From Bos javanicus (Eukaryota; Chordata; Mammalia; Artiodactyla; Bovidae): 64,000 nt of DNA. The stretch covers positions 53,580,829 through 53,644,828 of the forward strand of contig NC_083880.1 of assembly GCF_032452875.1 (NCBI RefSeq). Reading direction: 5' to 3'. The translations under genes and the position numbers were made by a program. Below, in pieces: positions 22,163 to 32,717 of the stretch. Position 1 is the stretch's first letter, and the number at the start of each line of letters is the position of its first letter. The notes under the pieces are model-generated. The model saw only the letters and a list, made by a program, of their open reading frames with translations. It ran no database searches and was not told the origin of the DNA.

Positions 22163-22382
22163 AATCGCTCAGCACGTGGGCATCCTTTCAGAGAGCCTGT
22201 TATATCCATGTTTCCCTTTCAAAATGCTCTCTGCAAGCTTAAAAACAAAAGACACAGAGGATCATGGCTAATAACACATTTTTTATGTCTTTTAAGTAGT
22301 TTTCTCCCTTCCTGCTAAACACCTGGGCTGGCTGGAGGGTCAAAGGTGACCAGACTGAGTACTCTTCCCATGGCCCCATGTC

Positions 22383-23495
22383 TTATCCCACATTCATGCC
22401 ATTGCAGCTGCAGAGCATCTCCTTGAAGGTGTTGTGCAGCTCCAGGCTCCAGAAAGCATAGATCACCAGGTTAATGATGGCAGCGCACATGATGAGGACC
22501 AGGTGGGAGTTGGAGTGGGCGGTGTAGCAGACTCAGTGGGGTTGGTGGGGCAGGTTATGATGAGGATTAGGTGGAGAAAGAAGGGGGCCCAGCAGAAGAT
22601 GGAGACCCCCAGCAGGCTGGTGATGGCGACTGCTCCCTTCATACACAAGTGCTGCTGGCCAGTGGGCCACCCCATCAGCGGGCAGCTATGCAGTGATGTG
22701 CTCAATGTGAAGCAGGATGAAAAGGAGCACGTGCACATAGAAGGTGCCCATGAGCAGCAGCATGGCAAGGAACAGGGTGATCAGGCACACGATGACCATC
22801 TTGCTCTCGGAGTAGATAATGAACACCACACTGCAGACCCTGCAGCCCCGTCAGATGGCCACAATCAGGGCCAGCACCTTCCACATGGTCATGATGCTGT
22901 GGTAGTGAAGTATGTAGAAGACAGTGGTGTACCTGTTGACTGCAATGGCCAGGAGGTTGCAGATGGGGGCCACCAGGGAGATGCAGATCATGGAGTCAAA
23001 GACATTGTCCATGTGCTAGATGAACTGGTCCTTGAAGGTCTGGTAGTCGCTGTTGACCACGGGGATCATGAGAGTCTCCAGGGCATTGGACATGCCCTGA
23101 TGGACATGCATATCAGCCATGGCCAGGCTGCAGAGGAAGATGTACATGAGGGAGTGCAGGTTGCCATTCCTGACCACAGCCAGGATGACCAGGATATTTT
23201 CCAGAAGGCTGATGATGCCCAGGGCCAGGAAGACCTCAGGCTTGAGGAAGACCTGTTCGCAGAAGCTGCTGCTGCTCTGATTGCTGAAGTTAGGGACTGC
23301 GAGATGCTCTGAGCTGGTAGGCAGCGATGGTTGGGCAGAGTGCAGATAGCATGAAGTATTCATTGCTCACAGACAGCTGGCTGATCAAAGCGGGGGCTCC
23401 AGCAGGGTCCCGAGGCTGCAGTTGCTGCTGATTCCAGAAAAGAAAAAAATTCCTTCCATATCCTTCTTTTAGATGCTTTTCCAGTGCACTCTTGG
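22383..23495 (-). pseudogene. MC3R: Melanocortin-3-receptor (MC3R) pseudogene
   Basis: A single-exon GPCR copy on the minus strand: start at 23361-23363, stop complement at 22383-22385. It is MC3R rather than MC4R or MC5R by the N-terminus (SEHL...FSNQSSSSFCEQVF), VVRNGNLHS after TM1, and the C-terminus CNGMNVG. Lesions include a stop after KDQFI (codon for Gln lost), a stop replacing Trp in TM4 (VAI*), a stop in the third intracellular loop (ITA*LPADG), a frameshift just after that, and another after CPTNP in the TM6-TM7 loop. The DRY motif reads NRY and the TM7 NxxDPxxY region has lost its Asp-Pro. Homology continues upstream of the start (TLLEPPL, and a KKDMEG block near 23480). The live receptor signals through Gs in energy balance; this copy cannot encode it. 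Confidence 0.92.
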
Positions 23496-23517
23496 ATTTT
23501 GTTCTTCCCCAGAACAA

Positions 23518-23690
23518 AAGGATGGAGAGAGGGAGAGAGAAAGAGAAGGATAGGGAGAGAGAGGAAAAAGTCAGCTTGGAGACATACAGAGTACTTTCCT
23601 CTGCTTCTCCACGATGAGCAGTTTTAATAGAAACTCTTCTCTCTCTCCCTTCTTACCTTCCTTCCATCTCTCTCTCTTTTCCCCTCTCAC
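23518..23690. repeat. Polypurine and polypyrimidine tracts
   Basis: A GA-rich tract (23520-23570) is followed about 70 bp later by a CT-rich tract (23636-23690). The two are partly complementary, so single strands could pair. Confidence 0.7.
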
Positions 23691-23699
23691 ATCCCCATC

Positions 23700-25037
23700 T
23701 GGGAACAGAAACCCAGCCAATGGCTGGTACAGTTACAGCAGTTTTCATGGTAAGTCATGGGATGTGGTACCTGTTGTTAGGAGTTTGAACCCTCAGTTTA
23801 TATACATTGGCTGGAGGCAAACACCTCCTACTTAATCTTCAGTGCTACGAAATGACCAGTGAGCTTTGGGCACCTCTCTGACTGACAGCAGTGCGGACTC
23901 CCAGGGCTTGAACCTGGAGATTCAAAAGCAGCCTGGTGCCCTCTACAGGCCAGACTGCTCATCTCTCCATTGGCTGGGCTGAGCAGTTTCTGTTTTGAAA
24001 ACGGCCACAGCCATCTTTTCATCCATTTATTTGCTCTTTTTTTTTTTTTTGATAGCAAACATTTACTAAATGCCTACCATGTGTCGAGTTTCTGCCCCAT
24101 GCAGGAACATCCTTGTTTCTTCCAAACTCAGAGTCTGGGGTGGAAGAGACTGGGGTGGAAGAAATCCAGTGGTTTTATTATAGGGGGATACATACTTGAA
24201 TCGGGGAATGCCAGGGGCTGGGGGACTTCAGAGGGGACCCCCTCACCTGAGAAGTCAAGGGAAGTTCCTGGAGGAAGAAGCCTCTCAGCTATGACTTCAA
24301 AGAACAGAGGGGATGCCCAGTGGTGAGGCGGGGGCTGGGGATGAAGGAGGCAGAAGAGGATTCCCGGCAGAGGGAATAACATGCTTACAGCCTGCAGGCT
24401 AAAAGCAGTGTTTCTGCACCCTGGACGAAGAAGTCGTCTGTAGGATGTGGTCACGGGGATTGCATCTGACCTCCTGAATCAGAATCACCCAGGGGCAGGA
24501 GGTGGGTAGGTGCGTCTTCACTTTTTAGCGGGTGAGGGAGGACATAACCAAGAAGGTTGAGATCTATGGAAAAGAAAGCTTGGTGCTTCTGAAGGACTTT
24601 AGTTTTCTCTGGCCAGAGTGTGGAGCCAGGAGACATAATTTGAGAAGTGAGCCTGCAGTTTTTTCTTTTCCTAAGTAGAGAAAGGCCAGGATCCTGAAAG
24701 GCAGTCTCAGCTGAGTGTGGGAGTTTTTGACTGTATCCAGAAGCCAACAGGGGGCTGTGGAAGAGAGGAGGTGGGGTTTGCAATTTAGAAAGATTCCTCA
24801 TTGCCTGGTGGGGACTGCCTCAGGAGAGGATGAGTCAGGAGCCTGGGGGGCAGGGCTGCAGAGATTCACAGTGAGATGATGGTGGCCTGAAGCAAAGAGG
24901 TAGCCATGGGGCCATGGAAGGAGTGGACAGAGATGCTTGGGGTGGTGGGTTCTGGAGATGTGAGCGTGATGGATTGGGACAGCGCAGGGAACACCTCTGC
25001 TTCCTTCTTAAGTAACAGGAAGAACAGAGATGGAAAA
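23700..25037. other. No gene recognised
   Basis: Mostly unique sequence, with a poly-T run at 24036-24050 and phrases such as 'catttactaaatgcctaccatgtg' that recall ancient interspersed repeats. No coding evidence. Confidence 0.45.
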
Positions 25038-25040
25038 TGT

Positions 25041-25120
25041 ATTGGTTGGCCCAAAAGTTCATTCAGGTTTTCTGTACTATCTAATGGAAAAACCCTAATG
25101 AACTTTTCAGCCAGCCCAAT
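25041..25120. mobile_element. Mariner-type MITE (ruminant 80-bp family)
   Basis: Terminal inverted repeats of about 31-33 bp: left starts ATTGGTTGGCCCAAAAGTTC, right ends GAACTTTTCAGCCAGCCCAAT. TA dinucleotides sit at both borders (25040-25041 and 25120-25121), as expected for Tc1/mariner. It is too short to encode a transposase. Confidence 0.85.
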
Positions 25121-25324
25121 AGAAGGCAGAATTTAGCAGCTGACTTTGATACTTAGTTCATGTCAGATGTGATGCTGAACAGGAGGATGATGTAAACTCT
25201 GGACACAATGAGTCTGCTTCCCCAGCCCTCCTGGCCCAGTACCTGCATATCAATTACAGGTAGACTGATGTTCTGATTATCCAACTATCAGCTAACTGTG
25301 TATGTGAGTGTGACTGTGTGTGTA

Positions 25325-25692
25325 CTAGATAGAAGAAATGTGCATATGAAATAGAAGATAACTTAAAATACTTATGAAACTGCAGGGGTGGAGAGGTCTT
25401 AACAAGATAGGCAACCAGATGGGGGAAGGGATAGTTAGGGAATTGGGGATGGACAGGTACCCACTGCTATATTTTAAATGGATAACCAACAAGGACCTAC
25501 TGTAAAGCACAAGGAACTCTGCTCAGTCACATGTGGCAAACTGGATGGGAGAGGAGTTTGGAGGAGAATGGCTACATGTACATAGATGAATGCGTCCCTT
25601 TGCTGTCCACCTGAAAATATCACAACATTGTTAATCAGCTATATCCCAACACAAAATAAAAAGTGGTTTTTTTAAAGAAAAAAAAAAAGGCA
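25325..25692 (+). mobile_element. L1 3' UTR
   Basis: Sense L1 tail: 'atggataaccaacaaggacc', 'tactgtaaagcacaaggaac', 'atgaatgcgtccctttgctg', 'cacaacattgttaatcagc', then AAATAAAAAG and an A-run. Confidence 0.8.
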
Positions 25693-25694
25693 AC

Positions 25695-26060
25695 TGGTAA
25701 TTAAGTGTGAAAATGTCACCAAAGTCAGAAGACAAACAGGAAGAAAAGACTTTCCATAGGCAAAGATTACTGTCTCTTCAATACAAAGGATACTCTCACA
25801 TTAATAAGAAAGAGATGATTTACCTCTTAGAACACGGGGCAAAAAACAGGGATAGGAATTCACTGAAGAGGAAGTGCAAGTGGCTAATAAACCTATGAAA
25901 AGATATTCAGTCTTCTGGGGAATCCAAGAAATGCAAATCAAACTTCAGATTGACAAGGGTGGAAAAGATATCAAATTCAGCACAGAGTGTTGGGAGAAGA
26001 ACACTCTCGTGTATTTCCAGTGTTTCTGGATAGTCTCATCATTTTCAGTTTCTACTAAAA
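25695..26060 (+). mobile_element. L1 ORF2 3' fragment
   Basis: 'cactgaagaggaagtgcaag', 'atgaaaagatattcag', 'aagaaatgcaaatcaaa' and 'gaacactctcgtgtatt' follow the L1 ORF2 C-terminal coding order. Diverged and stop-ridden; probably a second L1 next to the one at 25325. Confidence 0.6.
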
Positions 26061-26297
26061 TAAAAAGAAATGCAGCTGAGTGTGGATCTCAGTCTGTGAA
26101 CTGAGGGGCATGAGAAATACTTCTACTGATTTTCAGCAAAGTGACTTCATTTCTGATGCTAAACCTCTCATGTTCCAGGTTGCAGAAAACATAGTCCTAA
26201 TCCTTGTGGAGGTTTCTCTTCCTCACCCCCTGGGTCACATCCAGAGGTGTATTTATACTGTCCTGTCTGTGGTTTCAGGGGCCCGCATCTTACCTGT

Positions 26298-26558
26298 GGG
26301 AGAAGGCAATGGCACCCCACTCCAGTGTTCTTGCCTGGAGAATCCCATGGACAGAGGAGCCTGGTGGGCTGCAGTCCATGGGGTTGCTAAGGGTCCGACA
26401 CAACTGAGCGACTTCACTTTCACTTTTCACTTTCATGCATTGGAGAAGGAATTGGCAACCCACTCCAGTGTTCTTGCCTGGAGAAGCCCAGGGATGGGGG
26501 AGCCTGGTGGGCTGCCGTGTATGGGGTCGCAGAGAGTCGGACACGGCTGAAGCGACTT

Positions 26559-26586
<28 letters not shown>
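26298..26586 (+). mobile_element. BOVA2-type SINE dimer
   Basis: Two BovA monomers linked by 'cacttttcactttcatgc' and ending in an (AGC)n run of about nine units. Perfect 13-bp TSD GCATCTTACCTGT at 26285-26297 and 26587-26599. Confidence 0.93.
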
Positions 26587-26590
<4 letters not shown>

Positions 26591-26819
26591 CTTACCTGTA
26601 AAGATCAGACTACTAGATTTTTGCCCTGCTCTGTGTTTGGCCTGGGCTGAGCACCGACCATCTTTCTGTGCTTCTGTTCTCTGTTTATGAGCATCGTTGA
26701 GAGTGAGCAGGAGGGACCCGCACCCTCACACCTAAAGAGTGTTGATTTGGTCTCCTCTAAGCTCCACTCTCCGCTTTCCTGGGGGAGTAGCACAGACACA
26801 GCTACTTTTAAACTTAAAC

Positions 26820-26930
26820 TGTAGTTTGTTTTCTACTTCTGTAACTCTACTTCTATTTTGTAAATAAGTTCATTTGCACCCATTTTTTTAGATTCCACGT
26901 ATAAGCAATATCATATATTTGTCCAAATAT
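26820..26930 (-). mobile_element. L1 fragment
   Basis: Antisense 'tattttgtaaataagttcat' and 'tagattccacgtataagc' of old L1. Confidence 0.6.
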
Positions 26931-26973
26931 TTGAATCCCATGACTTGAAGAAACTTTTATTACATAACTGCTT

Positions 26974-27121
26974 TTAAGATTTACTTATTTATTTTGTTTT
27001 TATTTTGTTTTTGTCCATACCACGCAGCATATGGGACCTTAGTTCCCTCATCAGGGATTGAACCCACAGCCCCTGCAGTGGAAGTGCAGTATCTCAACCA
27101 TTGGAATGTCAGGGAATTCCC
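26974..27121 (-). mobile_element. CHR SINE
   Basis: Antisense 'gcatatgggaccttagttcc', 'atcagggattgaaccc', ending 'tgtcagggaattccct'. Short TSD-like flanks 'taagatt'. Confidence 0.8.
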
Positions 27122-27189
27122 TAAGATTCATTTTTACTTATACTCAAGGTTCCTAATATTTTTATGCCTGTAAATTTTGCTTTACCTTT

Positions 27190-27420
27190 TTAAAATTGAG
27201 CTATAGGTACCAGAAAATTCATGATTTTGAAATATACAATTCAGTGGGTTTTTGTTTGTTTGTTTTTTGGCATCTTCACGAAGTTGCCCAGCCAACACCA
27301 CTATCTAATTCCAGGACATTTTTATCACTTCATCCCCATTAGCAGTCACTCCTCGTTTGCTACTTCCCTCAGTCTCTAACAACTGCTAATCTACTTTCTA
27401 TCTCTATGTGACAGTAAAAA
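27190..27420 (-). mobile_element. Old L1 3' UTR fragment
   Basis: Antisense 'atacaattcagtgggttttt', 'acaccactatctaattccag', 'cattagcagtcactcc' and 'ctaatctactttctatctct'. Confidence 0.7.
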
Positions 27421-27529
27421 ATATGCTCATCGAGGCTGTGTTTAACTTTTGGATCACAAAACCCTCCATTTTCTGACTTTCTCATGTTTCAAATTCTAAA
27501 ACAAACAAACAAAACCAATAGCTGTAGGT

Positions 27530-28310
27530 GAAAATGTAAACTGAACCAGCCAACTCTATGGAAAACAAAGTGGAGGATCCCTAAAAAACTAAAAACAGAG
27601 TTACTGTATGATCCAGCAATCTCACTCCCGCCTGGGCATATATCTGGAAAAGATGAAAACTCTAATTTGAAAATATACACTTACCCTAGTGTTCATAGCA
27701 ACACTATTTAGTAAAAACATGGAAACAATCCAATGCCCAACAACGGATGACTGGCTTAAGAAGATGTTTATATACAATGGAATATTACTCAGCCATCAAA
27801 AGGAACAAAATATTATCATTTGCAGAATGTGACTAGACCTAGAAATCATCATACTAAGTGAAGTCAGTCAGTAAGAGAGAGACAAATATTATAAGATATT
27901 CTATAAATGTAGAATCTAAAAAATAATACAAATGACTCTACAAAATAGAAACAGACTCACAAACATAAAAAACAAACTTATGGTTACCAAAGCATAAAGG
28001 GAGCAGGGAGGGATAAATTAGGAGTATGGGATTAACAGATACAGATACTGGATACAGATATAGATACAGATACAGTATACAGATACAGAATAACAGATAC
28101 AGATACAGATTAACAGATACTATTATACCTAAAATGGATAAGCAAAAAGGATTTACTATGTAGCACATCAAATGATCTTCAATATCTTATAATGACCTAT
28201 ACTGGAAAATAATCTGAAAATATATATAATTGAATCACTTTGCTGTACACCTGAAACTAATACAATATTACAAACTAACTATACTTCAAAAAACAAACAA
28301 AAAGCCACAA
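27530..28310 (+). mobile_element. L1 ORF2 end plus 3' UTR
   Basis: Sense order: 'atgatccagcaatctcactc', 'atacaatggaatattactca', 'ctaagtgaagtcagtcagt', 'gaaacagactcacaaacat', 'ccaaagcataaagggagc', then 'actttgctgtacacctgaa' and 'acaatattacaaactaact'. 5'-truncated; the reading frame is broken. Confidence 0.85.
28033..28130 (+). repeat. (CAGATA)n-like microsatellite within L1
   Basis: Irregular repeats of cagata/acagatac expanded in the L1 3' UTR. Confidence 0.85.
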
Positions 28311-28519
28311 CAAAAACCCAACTATAAATTCTTCTGTATTAAAATTCAGTATAAAAGTGGTAAAGTAAGAACAATCAAAACAACGAAACACAAACCTCTT
28401 CCTCTTACTCTCTTGAATTTCAAGATCTTATGAATAGAGAGTGAGTTATTCTGTTTTCTGAACACTTCAGTGCAAGGAACAGATCAAGATACTTTTTTTG
28501 TGTGTGGTTTTTAAAAAGA

Positions 28520-28653
28520 CCTTGAAGAAGGAAATGGCAACCCACTCTGGTACTCTTGTCTGGAAAATCCCATGGACGGAGAAGCCTGATAGGCTACAGT
28601 TGATGGGGTCACAAAGAGTTGGACACGACTGAGTGACTTCACTTTCACTCACT
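28520..28653 (+). mobile_element. BovA SINE monomer
   Basis: Headless SINE body, 'aaggaaatggcaacccac' to 'tgagtgacttcactttcac'. TSD TTTTTAAAAAGA at 28508-28519 and 28654-28665. Confidence 0.85.
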
Positions 28654-28665
28654 TTTTTAAAAAGA

Positions 28666-29137
28666 ACATTCGTTCTTTGCTCTCTGCTGAAACCTCTTTT
28701 GGAAACTTAGGGTAAAGTTTTGCTTCTCCAAGTCCGTTTTCCTATGGTTAGTTTGACAATTGTAGCAACTGAGTCAAATTAAGCATAAAAAGCAGTTTTC
28801 TGAGGTAGAAAAACAAAAGATCCATGTTGTTCCCAGTTCTTCTGGTTAAAGGACCAGATATGATGAATTAAAGCCCTCCATGGTATACAGACAAAATCTC
28901 TCTATATTTTTGGTTGAAAAAAAATCAGTCTTAGCACTTTGTAGTTATACTATTTTTTCAATCATAGAATTAAGTGCCCTTAACGTTCCTCACCTCCTCT
29001 TGTTACCTTTGCCTGTTTAGCACCTGAGTCCTATGTTCTGAGTATTGTGTTTCTCGGTGAGGAGGGACATTGCTCTGATGACATTACAGGGCTGGGGACT
29101 ATGCCACTGAGTTGTCTCACACCAGGACAGATGCTCT
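28666..29137. other. No gene recognised
   Basis: Unique AT-rich sequence; nothing supported. Confidence 0.5.
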
Positions 29138-29220
29138 CAGACTAGAGCTTCTCAACCTTTGCTGTGCATCTGAATCACCCAGGCAATGCTGATGCTGCTC
29201 CACGGACTGTACTGTGAGTA
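29138..29220 (+). repeat. MER5-like hAT fragment
   Basis: 'gagcttctcaacctttgctg' and 'catctgaatcacccagg' match the typical edge of MER5-class DNA transposon relics. Confidence 0.4.
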
Positions 29221-29674
29221 GGAAGGAAAGTGATCTAATCATTTGCAGACATAGATGGAGAAGCTGTGCTAGGAGAGCCAGCTATGTGTGGAGTTCACTC
29301 TATTGGTGTGGAAAAGGAGCACCCCATTCTCAAAGGCCCAGTGGATAGGATGCCCCAGTTGCTGGACTTGGTGTGTGACCAGTGTCGGTCACATAGGGGG
29401 TTGCCCAGAAGCATAACTCAGGCATCGTTCCTGTTGTGTGGCCTCTTAGCTCAATGTTCTGACCTCCCCAGAAAGGTTGTGAGCCACTCAATATCATTTA
29501 GTAAATTTCTCTTCTGTTTAAATTAGCCAGAGTGGGTTTCGTTACTTAGAACCAAGAATCTGACCCACTCTTGCAATCCAATTGGGGTCAATAGGTATTG
29601 ACTACCTGGAGGGCTGGGTAGTGAAGAATCCACGGCTTCATCCCACTTGGAAAAAGAGTTCTGGGATATACTGG

Positions 29675-29878
29675 TGATGAAGACCCTGATGCTGGGAAAG
29701 ACTGAAGGCAAAAGGAGAAGAGGGTGGCAGAGGATGAGATGGTTACATAGCATCACTGACTCAGAGGACATGAATTTGAGCAAATTCCAGGAGATGGTGA
29801 AGACAGAGAAGCCTGGCATGGTGCAGTCCATGGGGTTCCAAGGAGTCAGACATGACTCGGCAACTGAACAACCAGAGC
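29675..29878 (+). mobile_element. BovB 3'-end fragment
   Basis: Sense 'gaagaccctgatgctgggaa', 'ggcagaggatgagatggtt', 'catgaatttgagcaaa', 'gtcagacatgactcggcaac'. The open frame here is only the BovB C-terminal tail. Confidence 0.85.
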
Positions 29879-29879
29879 T

Positions 29880-30340
29880 GATACAGGACTGGAAGCCCGC
29901 ACACTGTGCTCTGACATCCCTGTATCACAGTCTGTATGAGCTTCCTTTTCCTGCTCTAACAAGCCATCCCAAACTTAGCAGCTTAAAATATCAGAAATGT
30001 ATTCTCTCCTAGTTCTGGATCAAAAATCCAAAAGAGGTTGGCAGGGCTGCATTCCTTCTGGAGGTGACAGGAGAGAAGTTGTTTTCTTGCATGCCCCAGC
30101 TTCTAGAGGCCACCTGCATGTCCCGGCTCATAGCCCTTTCCCCCTGTTTCAAAGCCCACCTTGTCATGTCTTTAAATCTCCCTCTGACTCTGACCTCTGT
30201 CATTACATCTCCTTTTGTAACTCCTGACACTACTGCTTCCCTCACTACAGGAACCCCTGTGATTACACTGGGTCCGCTAGGGTAATCTAGGATCACTTCC
30301 CATCTCTAGACCCATAAGCTTTTTTCCTTTTAAGTTTTTT
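29880..30340. other. No gene recognised
   Basis: Unique-looking sequence with no supported feature. Confidence 0.45.
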
Positions 30341-30344
30341 ATTT

Positions 30345-30905
30345 ATTTAATATCTTATTTTATTAAAACATTTTTATTGGAGTATAGTTGATTTAAAATG
30401 TTGTTAGTTTCTGGCTGTATAGTAAAGTGAATCAGTTATACAAATACATATAGCTACTCTTTTTTTTAGATTATTTTCCCAGATAGGTCATTACAGAGTA
30501 TTGAGTAGAGTTCCCTGTGCTATACAGTAGATCCTTATTAGTTATTTATTTAAATATAGAAGTATATCAGAGAAAGCAATGGCACCCCACTCCAGTACTC
30601 TTGCCTGGAAAATCCCATGGGCGGAGGAGCCTGGTAGGCTGCAGTCCATGCTAAGGGTCGGACATGACTGAGCGACTTCACTTTAACTTTTCACTTGCAT
30701 GCATTGGAGAAGGAAATGGCAATCCACTCCAGTATTCTTGCCTGGAGAATCCCAGGGACGGGGAGCCTGCTGGGCTGCCATCTATGGGGTCGCACAGAGT
30801 CGGACACGACTGAAGCGACTCAGCAGCAGCAGCAGCAGAAGTGTGTATATGTCAATCCCAACTTTTCAATTTATCCCTCCCTGCCTTTCCCTCTTGGTAC
30901 CCATC
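30345..30905 (-). mobile_element. L1 3' UTR split by BOVA2
   Basis: Antisense 'ttggagtatagttgattta', 'gtgaatcagttatacaaata', 'gttccctgtgctatacagta', then, after the SINE, 'gtgtgtatatgtcaatccca'. The two parts are contiguous in L1. Confidence 0.8.
30571..30838 (+). mobile_element. BOVA2-type SINE dimer
   Basis: Two BovA monomers plus a (CAG)n tail of five to six units. Short TSD-like 'agaagt' on both sides. Confidence 0.9.
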
Positions 30906-30940
30906 TGTTGTTGTTCAGTTGCTAAGTCGTGTCCCAGTCT
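30905..30940 (-). mobile_element. Bov-tA/BovB tail fragment
   Basis: 'tgttgttgttcagttgctaa' plus 'gtcgtgtccc' only. Confidence 0.65.
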
Positions 30941-32200
30941 CTAACCTCATCCCTGCATTTCTCTCAGCCAGAAGTCCAGACGTAGGGACAGATCACCCGC
31001 TGTGGTAGCTCCATGCTGCTTCCCATGGGGACAGGTGCCAGGCCCTTGTGCCCGGAGCCTCTGAAAGATAACCCTCTTGTGATGGGGGGGAAGTGAACTT
31101 CCTCCCCTGCCCTTGGTCAGAATCCTCCAGAGACTGTACATCCACCCTCTGGGGTTAAACTGAGAGTCAGAGCTGTGGGTGGAGTAGGGGAGCACCTGAG
31201 AAGGGGGAGAAGGCTCTGGAGGTGTCAGATCATCAGTCCATCAGCTGCCACACGGACACTCCCAGACTAGGCAGTGCTTGTCTCCCACTTTAAGGAAGAC
31301 CCTCACTGAGGATGGTGTCCAGCTCTGAGTGAATTCCACTCGAGGGTGTGGTCTGACTGCTTTCATCAGCTTCTACCCCGTTCTGCAGGGTTGCGGGGGG
31401 AGATGAGGGGAACATTCTGTTCTCTCTTCTTCTCTAGAATCGGGGTTTCCTATAGAACCCGGTGGCAGGCTGGGTTCTCCAGGTTGGAGGTGGGCGGGCA
31501 AGAACTTTTCTGGAGGAGTGCTTGACTGTGTGGGGAGGAGGAAGCAGGATGGGGTGGAGGGGAGAGTTGAACTTGCCATCGCAATGTGGTCCTCAGCCAG
31601 TCCTGCAGCAGCCCAGAGCTGGAAGGGCTGGCAGAGCCGGACTGACCTGGGAGTTTGCACCCCAGCATCCAACGATCATCTGTGTGGGATTCCCCTGCCC
31701 ACACAGCCTCATGCAGATGTCCCACTTCAGCTAATGACCAGTGAGTCTCAGAGAAGGACTTGGCTGCTTGCTTCTGGCCCCCAGCTCTCCCCACAGCTGA
31801 GGAAGGCTCTTTCGACCCTGGAGAGGGAGGGGGACTGTGGGTCACGCCTGCCCATTCATCACAACCCCGTCTGTATCTATACAATGCAAGTGCCTAAGAC
31901 CACACCATAATCTGCCTCCTTCTGTCAGGTCCGCCTAAGGAGGATTCAAGTTCTAAAACCAGACAAGAAGACAAACCCCAGAGAGATACCCCACCAAAAG
32001 AGGACAGAAACCAATGGAAGGAAGGGAAGATTCATGGCTTTCAGCTCATGGGCATCTGGCTTATACTTACTGACAGCTGTGCAGGCTAGAATCTCCATCA
32101 CTATTAGATGGCTTCTCTTTCTCTCTGTAGAACATTCCAGAACACATGGAGTTGTGTTTGCATGTGTCAAATGTGCTTGCTCTGTGACTCCAACACAGTA
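30941..32200. other. No gene recognised
   Basis: Unique, moderately GC-rich sequence. Overlapping frames of 90-144 codons at 31.37-31.91 kb on both strands reflect composition; no domains seen. Confidence 0.45.
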
Positions 32201-32215
32201 GCAATAACTTTTTAA

Positions 32216-32333
32216 AAAATTTATTTGGCCACTCTGCATGGCATGTGGGATCTTAGTTCCCTGATTGGGGATCAAACCCATTCCCCCTGTATTGGGAACA
32301 TGATCTTAACCACTGGACCTCTAGAGAAGTCCC
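32216..32333 (-). mobile_element. CHR SINE
   Basis: Antisense 'atttatttggccactctgca', 'gatcttagttccctgattgg', ending 'ccactggacctctagagaag' plus tccc. TSD-like 'caataactttt' and 'caatactttt' flank it. Confidence 0.8.
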
Positions 32334-32500
32334 CAACAATACTTTTTGGTAATATCACCCTGCCCGGGACACAGTTCTTGTCCATATTCCCTGCATGCTG
32401 TGCTCTTGAGGAGCCCAGAAGTGGTGTATGTGGCAGAACACATAATATACACAACAGAGTGTGCCAAGTGCTGTAAAAATGTAATAGCTGAGACCAGGTT

Positions 32501-32704
32501 GCTGTGCTGTGCTCAGCTGTGTCCGACTCCATGACCTGGTGGTCTGTAGCCCACCAGGCTCTTCTGTCCATGAAAGTTTTCAGGCAAGAATACTGGAGTG
32601 GGTTGCCATTTCCTCCTCCAAGGGCTCTTCCCCACCCAGAGATCAAACTCCCATCTCCAGCACTGGCAGGCAGATTCTTTACCGCTGTGCTACCTGGTAA
32701 GCCC
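32501..32704 (-). mobile_element. Bov-tA SINE
   Basis: Antisense copy; flanks 'ctgagaccaggtt' (32488-32500) and 'ctgagactgggtt' (32705-32717) form a 13-bp TSD with two mismatches. Confidence 0.88.
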
Positions 32705-32717
32705 CTGAGACTGGGTT

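Noticed and set aside
22434..23312. 292-codon open frame on the + strand, the longest in the window
   Set aside because: It is antisense to the MC3R pseudogene and owes its openness to the codon pattern of the opposite strand. Composition is rich in His, Asp and Glu with no domain.
26561..26600. CRISPR-like or regulatory CAG repeat
   Set aside because: It is the ordinary (AGC)n tail of a BOVA2 SINE.
31370..31910. Possible exon with frames on both strands (99-144 codons)
   Set aside because: No domain, no matching splice sites in a consistent frame, and openness on both strands points to base composition.
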